Of a stretch of DNA of 64,000 bases, positions 1-8,014 are shown piece after piece. The stretch covers positions 66,239 through 130,238 of the forward strand of contig CAKOLB010000003.1 in assembly GCA_934096125.1 (NCBI GenBank), in the 5' to 3' direction. The notes beneath the pieces are model-generated. The model made no database searches and was not told the origin of the DNA. It saw nothing but the letters and a program-made list of their open reading frames with translations. The DNA is from an uncultured Bacilli bacterium. Lineage in GTDB: Bacteria; Bacillota_I; Bacilli_A; RF39; UBA660. Position numbers and translations under genes: made by a program. Numbering within the stretch: the stretch's first letter is position 1; every line of letters begins with the position of its first letter.

Positions 1-69
1 GCTTTCATTTAAATCTTTTATTTTCTTTTTACCATTATCAGTGTAAACAACTTCATCTTCAAACACACA
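1..69 (-). other. N-terminal start of a putative intein inside the helicase (residues 247-269)
   Basis: Immediately after motif III GDVNQ the frame reads C-V-F-E-D-E-V-V-Y-T-D-N-G then KKKIKDLNES. This fits intein block A: nucleophile Cys1, an acidic D-x-V stretch, T-x-x-G, then I-x-D-L. In UvrD/PcrA proteins the residues after this Gln are normally S-I-Y and a short arginine-containing segment, so this is an insert at the most conserved point of motif III, typical of intein placement. Only 23 residues are in the window, so a homing endonuclease and the C-terminal HN/S splice junction cannot be seen. Alternative: a non-splicing insertion or misassembly. Confidence 0.8.
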
Positions 70-807
70 TTGATTAACATCGCCTACCACAAAGAGATTT
101 CGATACTTCTCTGCTAATTTTTTAACTAGTTTATATTGCACTTCATTCGTATCTTGATATTCATCAATCAAAATATATTTATACTTTTCTTGATACTTAT
201 CCAAGATATCTTCATTTTTCATAAAAAGTTCTACAGGAAGCCTTAATAAATCATCGAAATCTACTGCATTATTTTCTTTAAGTATCTTCTGATAAATTTT
301 GTAAACATCTGCTGCAATAACTTCCAGTGGGCTAACCAAAAATCTTGCTATCCCCGCTTCATTTAGCATCTCATTTTTAATAAAACTTATCTTATTTTTG
401 ATGAAATTCTGGTTATACTCTTTTGGGTCCAGATGCATATCCTTTAAAATTTTCTTAATTATAAGCGTAGCATCATCACTATCAATTATTGTAAAATTTC
501 TCGTTAACCCAAACTCTTCAAAATTTTCCCGAATAATCTTTAACCCAAATGAATGAAATGTCCCTACAAAAGCAAAATTATCCTCAACTTCTCTGTCAAT
601 TCTTTCTCGCATTTCTCGAGCAGCCTTATTTGTAAATGTAATCGCCAAAATATTCCCTGAATAAATACCTTTTTCAATCATATTAGCAATTCGCATTGTT
701 AAAACCCGTGTTTTTCCAGAGCCAGCCCCCGCTAGAACAAGACATGGACCATTAATACACTCAACTGCCTCTCTTTGTGCTTTATTTAAACAATCTATCC
801 CTGTCAT
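1..807 (-). CDS. pcrA: UvrD/PcrA-type helicase, N-terminal part, interrupted by a putative intein; runs off the window
   Basis: Superfamily 1A 3'-5' DNA helicase used in repair and replication-conflict resolution. Translating the minus strand from the ATG at 807 (GGAGG 6 nt upstream) gives an uninterrupted frame of 269 codons to the window edge. Visible motifs are the Q-motif region (LNKAQREAV), Walker A (GAGSGKT, about residues 28-34), motif Ia (ITFTNKAAREM), GTFHSF, FDDLL, Walker B/motif II (LIDEYQDTN) and motif III VVGDVNQ ending at residue 246. After Q246 the normal S-I-Y continuation is absent; instead Cys247 begins a sequence of Hint-domain type (see separate entry). The C-terminal helicase half should resume beyond the window after the insert. 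Helicase identity is very secure; PcrA versus another UvrD paralogue is the usual Firmicute assumption. Confidence 0.93.
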   Translation of the reverse strand, partial: MTGIDCLNKAQREAVECINGPCLVLAGAGSGKTRVLTMRIANMIEKGIYSGNILAITFTNKAAREMRERIDREVEDNFAFVGTFHSFGLKIIRENFEEFGLTRNFTIIDSDDATLIIKKILKDMHLDPKEYNQNFIKNKISFIKNEMLNEAGIARFLVSPLEVIAADVYKIYQKILKENNAVDFDDLLRLPVELFMKNEDILDKYQEKYKYILIDEYQDTNEVQYKLVKKLAEKYRNLFVVGDVNQCVFEDEVVYTDNGKKKIKDLNES

Positions 808-885
808 AACAACCTCCAACACTTGCATTATCATTATAACATTTTCTAGTACTTAAAACCATATCAACTATGGATAAGTTAGCAT

Positions 886-912
886 AAAAAAACGATTATC
901 ACTTTGATAACC
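886..912 (-). terminator. Intrinsic terminator downstream of the 930-2084 gene
   Basis: Read on the minus strand: a 7-bp stem GGTTATC / GATAATC with loop AAAGT, followed by G and seven T. It lies about 18 nt past the stop codon of the gene ending at 930 and upstream of the helicase gene. Confidence 0.7.
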
Positions 913-929
913 ATTTTTCAAAAAAAGTA

Positions 930-2084
930 TTATTTATCATCAACTATATTTTGAGCTAAACACTCTTTACTTAACGGGTCAAATAAGCATGTTTTACAAT
1001 TGGTAAAGTTCTCATCATTTATAGTTGCCGAAGCATCATCAATTAAATCAAGAACAAAACTAATAATCGTTGGAACAAAGAAAATTATAACTGCAGCCAC
1101 AACTCTTTTTACAAAAGAACTAATTGCTTCACTTCCGGCTTTATCACTGCTTGATATAATCGCTTTAGCAAAATCAATACTACCAAATATGATTAGTAAA
1201 AGTGGAATTAAAAACTTTGCAACATAAATAATATAACCAATAACTTGAAAAGCCTTTAAAACTCCATTACTTTGAACTGGGTCACAAAAGCCCACATCAG
1301 TAACTTCAATATTACCTTTTGGATCATTAGCAGCATCCTCAATTGCAGTATCATATCTAGTAATTAACCTATAAACATCACCTTGTTTTTTTATATTAAA
1401 TTGTTCATCTCTAACACAAGATGGCGAACCAAAAAAACCATTTATTGAACTGCTAGCTATAGTAAACGAACTACTATCACTAGTACCATTGGCAATATTA
1501 GTTTTTACTGTTGGAACACTCGTACCGGTAAACTTCTCTGAACAAGAATTAGTATTATCATAATTAACACAAAACACTCGCGAACCATCAGCATAAGTAA
1601 AAAAGTTAAAGCTTATTGAAGACAGTCTTTTTACTTTAAAATCTAAAGTATCAGTAGAAGAAGTCTTACCAAGCATATAATAATTATTACAACTTTTTTG
1701 ACTAGTATCACCATAACTTTCTCCATTTAAAGTAAGCAAAACACCTTGGTCTGTTGAACTTCCTGTTAATGCTGTTTCACTATCTGAAACTTGATAATGA
1801 AATTCATAAGCAAAATTATTAGTTGAATTTCTAAATAATCGCATATACTTAAAACATTTAGTAAGTTTAACTGAATTAACTCCCAATGTAGCATTTTTAT
1901 TCATGCTATTTCCTTTGTACTTTGTAACTTTAACTGTAGCTCGAGCCAAAAAACCATCATCAGTCACAGCACTAACTACTGTACTACCTGTTCCATCTTG
2001 ATAATTACAAGACTCTGCCTTTGCTAATACTCCAAAAGGAAAACACAATAAACATGTTAACAATAGTAACTTTAATCTTTTCAT
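930..2084 (-). CDS. Exported protein with C-terminal TrbC/VirB2-like two-helix membrane domain
   Basis: Unknown function. The ATG at 2084 is preferred over an upstream TTG because AAAGGA lies 10 nt before it and it directly opens a signal peptide (MKRLKLLLLTCLLC, cleavage near AKA-ES). Roughly residues 27-270 are a Ser/Thr/Asn-rich extracytoplasmic region with many cysteines. The C-terminal ~100 residues carry two hydrophobic helices (YVAKFLIPLLLIIFGSIDFA and AAVIIFFVPTIISFVLDLI) and end with the cysteine motif CKTCLFDPLSKEC. The same two helices and C-x2-C-L-x2-P-x-S-x2-C tail occur in the small protein at 5317-5664, so the two are related. The helix pair resembles TrbC/VirB2-type pilin-like domains; no secretion-system ATPase is nearby, so a conjugation role is not supported. 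Confidence 0.8.
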   Translation of the reverse strand: MKRLKLLLLTCLLCFPFGVLAKAESCNYQDGTGSTVVSAVTDDGFLARATVKVTKYKGNSMNKNATLGVNSVKLTKCFKYMRLFRNSTNNFAYEFHYQVSDSETALTGSSTDQGVLLTLNGESYGDTSQKSCNNYYMLGKTSSTDTLDFKVKRLSSISFNFFTYADGSRVFCVNYDNTNSCSEKFTGTSVPTVKTNIANGTSDSSSFTIASSSINGFFGSPSCVRDEQFNIKKQGDVYRLITRYDTAIEDAANDPKGNIEVTDVGFCDPVQSNGVLKAFQVIGYIIYVAKFLIPLLLIIFGSIDFAKAIISSSDKAGSEAISSFVKRVVAAVIIFFVPTIISFVLDLIDDASATINDENFTNCKTCLFDPLSKECLAQNIVDDK

Positions 2085-2128
2085 ATAGACCAATTCCTTT
2101 AACAACTAAATTATAACAATTTTTCTTT

Positions 2129-2896
2129 CTATAATCTAGTATTATTCCAAAAATTTTCCACAACCTGAAAGCTATAACCTTTTCGGCCCATCGCTTCTTT
2201 TATCTTTTGCTTCAAAATATAACCGTCATATTTTTGTGAGTATTTGTTATGTAGCTTATCATATAGAAGCTTTGCAGTATCCAAATTATCTTGAATATCT
2301 AAATCTTGGATGGCAAACTCAATCACATCTTTATCATACCCTAAATTATACAAATAATTTTTAAGTTTCAAAATAAAGACTTTTGATGAATCTTTTCTAT
2401 TGCTGTTTACTTTTTTATTTGCTATTTTACTTACCTTTTCCATCCAAACATCATCAGCAATTTCCGCTAAAGATTTATTTATCTCATCTTCTTTAAAGCC
2501 TTTATCCAAAAGCTCAAGTTTTATCTTACGAGGCCCACTGGTGCTTAAAGATACTTTATCATTTATAAAACATTTGATATACAGACAATCGTTAAGATAG
2601 CCAATTTTTTCTAACTGTAAAATAACTTTGGATAAAATATCTTTATCTACATCTTTAAATTTATATCTAATTTCTTTTTTAGTTCGCATTTTATAATTTA
2701 TATATTTTAAAACAGTATAATAAAGTTCCCAAAAGTTATTTTCTTTAAGTATATCTTGCCAAAGTTTATCATCAATTTTCTGAGGCTTTAACAAATTATA
2801 TTTGAGAATAGTTTCCTCATAAAAACTTAGTGACTTTCCATCACTAAGTACAACATTATATTTATTTTTTCTTTTTTCTATTTTAGATATTTTCAT
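2129..2896 (-). CDS. recX: RecX family regulator of RecA
   Basis: RecX proteins bind RecA filaments and modulate strand exchange. The 255-residue product is three-helix-repeat rich and has typical RecX features: an N-terminal beta segment (VVLSDGKSLSFYEE), a basic first repeat (YKMRTKKEIRYKF), the hallmark GYLNDCLYIKCFI, and KIKLELLDKGF. The length matches the extended Firmicute RecX. It begins inside the 3' end of nrnA (14-nt overlap), so the two are probably co-translated. Recognition is by motif and length; no catalytic residues are expected in this family. Confidence 0.85.
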   Translation of the reverse strand: MKISKIEKRKNKYNVVLSDGKSLSFYEETILKYNLLKPQKIDDKLWQDILKENNFWELYYTVLKYINYKMRTKKEIRYKFKDVDKDILSKVILQLEKIGYLNDCLYIKCFINDKVSLSTSGPRKIKLELLDKGFKEDEINKSLAEIADDVWMEKVSKIANKKVNSNRKDSSKVFILKLKNYLYNLGYDKDVIEFAIQDLDIQDNLDTAKLLYDKLHNKYSQKYDGYILKQKIKEAMGRKGYSFQVVENFWNNTRL

Positions 2897-3848
2897 GATT
2901 ATTATATTCCTCGCATGCTTTATCTAAATCTTTCGCTAAAGCCTCCATAACCTTTATATCTTTTGACCGGCATCCAGAGGCAAACTTATGTCCCCCGCCT
3001 TTATATTTGCTCGCAACACCATTGATAATCGGGCCACGACTTCTAATATTAGCTTTATACAAATCATTTCTCTCATCATAAACTACGAACATCCAACAGA
3101 TAAGTTCTTTGATAAAGTAAAAATCATTAACTTGATTAGAAACGCTTGAGGGTTCAACATTAAATTTTTTCAAATCTTCACTTGGAACAAAAATATAACC
3201 AAATTTATTATCACTTATTTCTAAATTATTTACTAAATATGCTCGAAATTTTTCTTCGTTGATACTTCTTTCATATAAATTATCATATAATGATGTAAAG
3301 TTAATGTTACAACTGCTAACTAAATCATAAGCAGTTTTAAGTGTTCTTGCACTAGTATTTGGCAGTAAAAAGCGGTCACTATCAAACACCATTCCTATAT
3401 ATAAAGTTTCCGCTATTTTTTGGTCAATTCCAAGACTCGAGTTTAAAAGAAGACTGGCTATCATTTCACAAGTACTAGACATTGTATCATCTGTCCAATC
3501 AACATCTCCGATAATATCTTCCGCTGGATGATGGTCAATTTTCAAAATAGCTTTATACTCTAGATTTTCTATGCCATCAACTCGGCAAAAGTTAGGTACA
3601 TCAAGAACAACAAGTAAAGCATCAGAAATCTGCGTAACATCCGGTTTATCTAAAACACCTAAATATTTAAATTTATGAACTCCTGCTCCAATTGCATAAA
3701 CGTTTTTTTCTGGAAATGTAATTTTAATCGCATCCCGAAGGGCTATTTGACCAGCTATAGCATCAGGATCCGGACTAATATGCCTTGCAAGTACGATATT
3801 ATCATACTTTTTTATTATCTTAACTATTTTTTTATACATTTCCTTCAT
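2883..3848 (-). CDS. nrnA: DHH/DHHA1 phosphoesterase, NrnA type (nanoRNase / pAp phosphatase)
   Basis: NrnA enzymes degrade 2-5 nt RNA fragments and dephosphorylate pAp in the cytoplasm using Mn2+. The 321-residue protein shows motif I RHISPDPDAIA (the usual P-D-G-D is P-D-P-D here), the second-motif aspartate in VVLDVPN, the family signature IDHHP, GMVFDSDRF, and the C-terminal DHHA1 glycine motif GGGHKFASG. All metal-binding His/Asp positions appear present. It overlaps recX downstream and follows ackA by 19 nt. The start at 3848 has only a weak ribosome site (GAGTGTGAT), so M4 at 3839 is a possible alternative. Confidence 0.9.
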   Translation of the reverse strand: MKEMYKKIVKIIKKYDNIVLARHISPDPDAIAGQIALRDAIKITFPEKNVYAIGAGVHKFKYLGVLDKPDVTQISDALLVVLDVPNFCRVDGIENLEYKAILKIDHHPAEDIIGDVDWTDDTMSSTCEMIASLLLNSSLGIDQKIAETLYIGMVFDSDRFLLPNTSARTLKTAYDLVSSCNINFTSLYDNLYERSINEEKFRAYLVNNLEISDNKFGYIFVPSEDLKKFNVEPSSVSNQVNDFYFIKELICWMFVVYDERNDLYKANIRSRGPIINGVASKYKGGGHKFASGCRSKDIKVMEALAKDLDKACEEYNNHENI

Positions 3849-3867
3849 TTTAAATCACACTCTCTAT

Positions 3868-5052
3868 CTATTTTTCTTGAGCAAATTTCATTGTATCAAG
3901 AGCTATCATAAGTTCTTCATCAGTTGGAACAACATAAACTGGAATTTTAGAATCACTAGTTGATATCAATCTAAATTCACCACGAAAATTATTTTTAGTA
4001 TCATCTAATTTAATTCCTAAAGAAGCTATTTTTTCAAGAATTTTCTTTCGCATTGGGGCACTATTTTCACCAACACCAGCTGTTAAAGTAATAACATCTG
4101 CTCCTCCCAGTAAATTATTATACATAGCAATATAATTTGCTATTTTTTGAGCATATATATCTTCTGCTAAAATTGCTCTTTCATTTCCTTCATTAGATGC
4201 AGTTTCTATATCTCTAGCATCACTTGAAATTCCACTTATACCTAAAAGGCCACTTTTTTTATTTAAGTCATTATTAACTTCTTCAATGCTTTCTCCTGTT
4301 TTACCCATAATATATGGAATAATTGAACAATCTATATCCCCGCTTCGTGAGCCCATGACAATACCCGCAAGTGGAGTAAATCCCATTGAAGTATCAACAA
4401 CTTTACCACTATCTATTGCAGTAATAGAGCCACCATTACCGATATGACATGATATAACTTTTAAATCATCTCTTTGTAAATAATTACTAATTGTCATGTT
4501 GATAAATCTATGACTTGTGCCATGAAATCCATACTTTCTAACACCATACTTTTCATACCATTCATATGGAACCGGATAAATATACTCAGTTGGTTTCATT
4601 GTAGTATGAAATGCTGTATCAAACACACCAACTTCTATCGCATTTGGAAGTTTTTCCATAAATGCTCTTACTCCCATAATGTTCGCTGGATTATGAAGTG
4701 GTGCAAGTTCATTATAATTTGCTATTCTATCCAAAACTTCTTCAGTTAGTATAGTTGACTTACTAAATTCTTGACCACCATGAACTATTCTATGTCCTAC
4801 ACCTTCAATTTCCTCTAGAGAATTTATAATATGAAGTCCCGTTAACTCTTCCATTAACTTTTGAACCGCTACACCATGATTTTGTAAATCACATTCTCTA
4901 GTTATTTTTTCTCCATTAAATTTAATATTATAAAAACTACCCGCTAATCCTATTTTTTCAAATAAACCACTAGCAATTACTTTAGCCTCAGGCATCTCCA
5001 TTAAACGAAATTTAAAAGAAGAACTACCAGCATTTATTGCTAAAATTTTCAT
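3868..5052 (-). CDS. ackA: Acetate kinase
   Basis: Converts acetyl phosphate and ADP to acetate and ATP, the last step of fermentative acetate formation. The 394-residue length is canonical. Family motifs seen in order: INAGSSSFKF at the N-terminus, GHRIVHGG, VFDTAFH, YGFHGTSHRF, CHIGNGGS (phosphate/nucleotide loop), DTSMGFTPLAG and TAGVGENS near the C-terminus. GAGGTGAAGG lies just before the ATG. No phosphotransacetylase gene is in the window. Identification is secure. Confidence 0.97.
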   Translation of the reverse strand: MKILAINAGSSSFKFRLMEMPEAKVIASGLFEKIGLAGSFYNIKFNGEKITRECDLQNHGVAVQKLMEELTGLHIINSLEEIEGVGHRIVHGGQEFSKSTILTEEVLDRIANYNELAPLHNPANIMGVRAFMEKLPNAIEVGVFDTAFHTTMKPTEYIYPVPYEWYEKYGVRKYGFHGTSHRFINMTISNYLQRDDLKVISCHIGNGGSITAIDSGKVVDTSMGFTPLAGIVMGSRSGDIDCSIIPYIMGKTGESIEEVNNDLNKKSGLLGISGISSDARDIETASNEGNERAILAEDIYAQKIANYIAMYNNLLGGADVITLTAGVGENSAPMRKKILEKIASLGIKLDDTKNNFRGEFRLISTSDSKIPVYVVPTDEELMIALDTMKFAQEK

Positions 5053-5100
5053 TTTCCTTCACCTCTATTTCATTATACAAAAAAAAAGAATAATTGGCTA

Positions 5101-5280
5101 TCATTTTCCATAATATTCTTTATTTTTAATCGCATCTTGATTAGTTTTCATAACACTTATTTCTTTGTTTGCAAAGATATCCTCTCGGTCAAAATTATAA
5201 CCATAAGGATTTGCATATAAGCCTTTCAATTTATCAAGTTTATTTCTATTACCAACATCAAAACCTTTATACTTTGCCAT
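5101..5280 (-). CDS. Small hypothetical protein, 59 residues
   Basis: Open frame from ATG 5280 to TGA 5101 in the gap between ackA and the small membrane protein gene. The product starts MAKYKGFDVGNRNKLDKL and is rich in Lys, Asn and Tyr with no membrane segment or Cys. A GGTGAT stretch lies about 8 nt before the ATG. Codon use looks like that of neighbouring genes. I do not recognise a family. It could be a real small gene co-transcribed with 5317-5664, or chance. Confidence 0.5.
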   Translation of the reverse strand: MAKYKGFDVGNRNKLDKLKGLYANPYGYNFDREDIFANKEISVMKTNQDAIKNKEYYGK

Positions 5281-5316
5281 AATAACATCACCACTATTAT
5301 TATGACTTATTTTAGG

Positions 5317-5664
5317 TTAATTATTCAAAAGAGCTTTTGCCTTTGCTTTTGCATCAATGCAATCCGCTGAATTTGGTTTTAAAAGGCACGTTTGACATTC
5401 TTGAGAGTTTAATTTCACACCCACTATGTTCATAACAACAGATACAAAGGTTGGAACAAAAAAGATACAAATGGCTAAAATTATTTTTTTACCAAAACCT
5501 ATTGCTGCCGAAATTAGTCCTTTTTCATCGCCCATAATTGCCCTAGCAAAACCAATAATTCCAAATATAATTACTAAAAGTGGAATTATAATTTTCAAAG
5601 CATATAATGCATATCCTAAAAGTTGCCATATCGGAGCTGTCCGCATACAAAATTCATCTTTCAC
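5317..5664 (-). CDS. Small TrbC/VirB2-like membrane protein, paralogous to the C-terminus of 930-2084
   Basis: 115 residues starting at GTG 5664, with a strong AGGAGG 7 nt upstream, which decides the start. Two hydrophobic helices (ALKIIIPLLVIIFGIIGFAR and ILAICIFFVPTFVSVVMNIV) separated by a short basic loop, then the tail ECQTCLLKPNSADC. Compared with the larger gene, the pattern L-I-P-L-L-x-I-I-F-G, the F-x-R/K-A-I loop, I-F-F-V-P-T and the C-x2-C-L-x2-P-x-S-x2-C tail are shared. There is no signal peptide, so the first helix acts as an anchor. The four- to five-residue gap after thiI's stop suggests transcription with thiI. Function unknown. Confidence 0.8.
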   Translation of the reverse strand: MKDEFCMRTAPIWQLLGYALYALKIIIPLLVIIFGIIGFARAIMGDEKGLISAAIGFGKKIILAICIFFVPTFVSVVMNIVGVKLNSQECQTCLLKPNSADCIDAKAKAKALLNN

Positions 5665-5675
5665 GTTATTACCTC

Positions 5676-6860
5676 CTAAAGTAAATCTTGATATTTATTT
5701 GTTTTTTCTAAAGTTACATAAATTTGTGTTTCATTTTGAATTGCCTCATCAATTAGTTTTTCATAAGGAATAAGTTTTTCAAACTCATGACATTTTTCAA
5801 GCTCGGGATTGATAACAGGATGTTTTGGCACAAATATCGTGCAACAATCTTCAAACGGTTGAATACTTATATCATAGGTTCCTATTTTTTTAGCAACATC
5901 AATAATCTCTAGTTTATCAAAACATGCAAGAGGCCTTATTACTGGCATTTTAACAACTTCATTTATTACTCCCATGCTCGTTAAAGTCTGACTTGCAACT
6001 TGACCTATACTTTCTCCATTTACCAAAATGTTACATTTGTTTTTTAAGGCAAGTTTTTCACTAATTCGATACATCATCCGGCGCATAATGGTTATTAAAT
6101 ACTCATGTTCTATATTTTTTAAGATTGTCTCTTGAATTTCTGTAAAATTTATAACATGAAGTTTAACATTTGTATTATATTTAGCTAAAACTCTTGCCAA
6201 AGATATAACCTTATTTTTAGCATCCTCACTTGTATGAGGAGGACTTTCAAAATATACAGCCTCTAAGCTTACACCCCTTTTAATGGTATAAAAACCGGCT
6301 ACTGGAGAATCAATACCTCCACTAAGCATTAATAGTCCCTTACCTAAAGTACCAACTGGATATCCACCTAATCCCTTAATTTCTTCAAAATAGTAAAGAA
6401 CATCATTTTTTCGAATTTCCACACTTATCAAAAACTCCGGTTTATGAACATCAACATGGATATCTGCTTTCCCTTTAAGAATAACAGCGCCAAGTATTCT
6501 ACTTATTTCCATGCTATCAAGTGGAAAATTTTTATTACTTCTCTTAGTTGTAACTTTAAAAGTTTGAAAGTTTTTATCAAAAACTAAGGTCTCGATATCC
6601 GCTTTTATCTCATCTATAGTTTTTAAATCATTACGATAACCTATGATAATATCCAAAATGCCAAAAACACACTTAAGCCTTTCGGCCACAGTTTCAGTTT
6701 CCTTTGTTTTAATAAACATCCGACCAAAATCATATATCGTTTCATGCTCTATATCCTTTAAAGATAGCTCAATATTTTCCTTTAACTTACTTAAGAAAAA
6801 ATTTTTATTTCCTTTTTTAGTATTTAGTTCACCATATTTTAAAATTATTAATTTTTCCAT
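5676..6860 (-). CDS. thiI: tRNA 4-thiouridine synthetase ThiI
   Basis: Adenylates U8 of tRNA (and supports thiamine sulfur transfer) using persulfide from a cysteine desulfurase. Residues ~1-165 form the ferredoxin-like/THUMP region; the PP-loop is at LMLSGGIDSPVAG (about residues 177-189); a conserved CCTIFVPKHP follows in the C-terminal part. At 394 residues it lacks the rhodanese domain of the E. coli enzyme, as is normal in Firmicutes, so the partner desulfurase encoded just upstream (12-nt gap) should deliver sulfur directly. GGGGGA precedes the ATG. Confidence 0.96.
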   Translation of the reverse strand: MEKLIILKYGELNTKKGNKNFFLSKLKENIELSLKDIEHETIYDFGRMFIKTKETETVAERLKCVFGILDIIIGYRNDLKTIDEIKADIETLVFDKNFQTFKVTTKRSNKNFPLDSMEISRILGAVILKGKADIHVDVHKPEFLISVEIRKNDVLYYFEEIKGLGGYPVGTLGKGLLMLSGGIDSPVAGFYTIKRGVSLEAVYFESPPHTSEDAKNKVISLARVLAKYNTNVKLHVINFTEIQETILKNIEHEYLITIMRRMMYRISEKLALKNKCNILVNGESIGQVASQTLTSMGVINEVVKMPVIRPLACFDKLEIIDVAKKIGTYDISIQPFEDCCTIFVPKHPVINPELEKCHEFEKLIPYEKLIDEAIQNETQIYVTLEKTNKYQDLL

Positions 6861-6872
6861 AAATTCCCCCGT

Positions 6873-8000
6873 CTAATTTAAATTACTTAATTTTTCATAC
6901 TCACTTTTAAATATTTGAATAAATTTATTAACTTCTTCAGTTGTTGTTGCATGCGATAAACTTATTCTAATTGTATGCTTAGCTCGAGCAATATCATCGA
7001 AAACTGCTATAACACTACTTGATGTATCCTTGCTAGAGCAAGCAGTATTAGTGCTTACATAAATTTCGTGTTTTTCAAGTGCATGAACTAAACTCTCTGG
7101 CATTACATCTAAAACGCTAATATTTAAAATTTGTGGTATGGAATATTTCGTTTTATTAATTTTTATTTTATCATATTTTGATAGAGATTGAACAATTTTT
7201 TCGTTTAGTAATGAAACAAAGCGTTCTTTTTTCTCTAAATTTTCATTTGCCAGGCGAATAGCTTTGGAAAGTGATGCTATTAAAGGAAGTGGCGGAGTAC
7301 CAGGATTAAGTAAGTTAGTTTTACCACTGCCATAAAGAAGCGGAGTTAAAGTTACAAAATTGCTTTTATATAAAAATCCTATTCCTTTAGGGCCGAAAAT
7401 TTTATGACCAGACATACTAGCAAGATCTACATCCTTTAAATTGACAGCTACTTTCCCAATTGCTTGGGTCATATCTGAATGAAAGACAGTTTTGGGATTT
7501 TCTTTCTTTATAATTTGTCTGATTATTTTTAATGGTTGTCTAATGCCTAGTTCAGAATTTACCGCACAAATACTAACAAGTATTGTCTCGTCAGTAATTA
7601 AATTTTTTAAATCATCAAAGTCGATTAAGCCGTCCTTATCATTTTTAACATAACTGATTGTAAAACCGATAGATGCAAGATAATTACAAATTGCATATAT
7701 TGAAGGATGTTCAAGTTTTGAAGTAATAATATGTTTTCCCTTTTTATGATTAGCAAGCGCTAAGCCAATTAATGCCATGTTATTTGCCTCAGTTGCTCCA
7801 CTTGTATAAACAATTTCGTTAGGCGATACACCAAAAACATCAGCGATTTGGTTGGTCGCACTTTCCATAAGGTCCCAAGATTTACGGCCTAAGCTGTGAA
7901 TTGAATTAGCATTACCAATAAAGTCTTTACTAACTTTTGAGAGCGTATCTAAAACTTCATATGCAACTGGAGTTGTCGCGCTATAATCTAAATATATCAA
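6873..8000 (-). CDS. Cysteine desulfurase, NifS/IscS class, dedicated to ThiI
   Basis: PLP enzyme that moves sulfur from cysteine onto an active-site cysteine. Seen: N-terminal YLDYSATTPV, the PLP-phosphate site TSGATEANNMAL, HSDMTQAIGK, the Schiff-base lysine in SGHKIFGPKGIGFLY (about residue 203), and the sulfur-accepting Cys in STNTACSSK. At 375 residues it is of normal length for class I desulfurases. Immediate upstream location relative to thiI on the same strand matches the nifZ-thiI pair of Bacillus, so tRNA thiolation is the likely main job. A second, class II enzyme (sufS) lies at 38284-39480. Confidence 0.95.
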   Translation of the reverse strand: MIYLDYSATTPVAYEVLDTLSKVSKDFIGNANSIHSLGRKSWDLMESATNQIADVFGVSPNEIVYTSGATEANNMALIGLALANHKKGKHIITSKLEHPSIYAICNYLASIGFTISYVKNDKDGLIDFDDLKNLITDETILVSICAVNSELGIRQPLKIIRQIIKKENPKTVFHSDMTQAIGKVAVNLKDVDLASMSGHKIFGPKGIGFLYKSNFVTLTPLLYGSGKTNLLNPGTPPLPLIASLSKAIRLANENLEKKERFVSLLNEKIVQSLSKYDKIKINKTKYSIPQILNISVLDVMPESLVHALEKHEIYVSTNTACSSKDTSSSVIAVFDDIARAKHTIRISLSHATTTEEVNKFIQIFKSEYEKLSNLN

Positions 8001-8014
8001 TTAAATCACTTCCT

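Noticed and set aside
930..2084. Conjugative type IV secretion component reading
   Set aside because: Only the helix pair resembles TrbC/VirB2; no ATPase, coupling protein or relaxase nearby.
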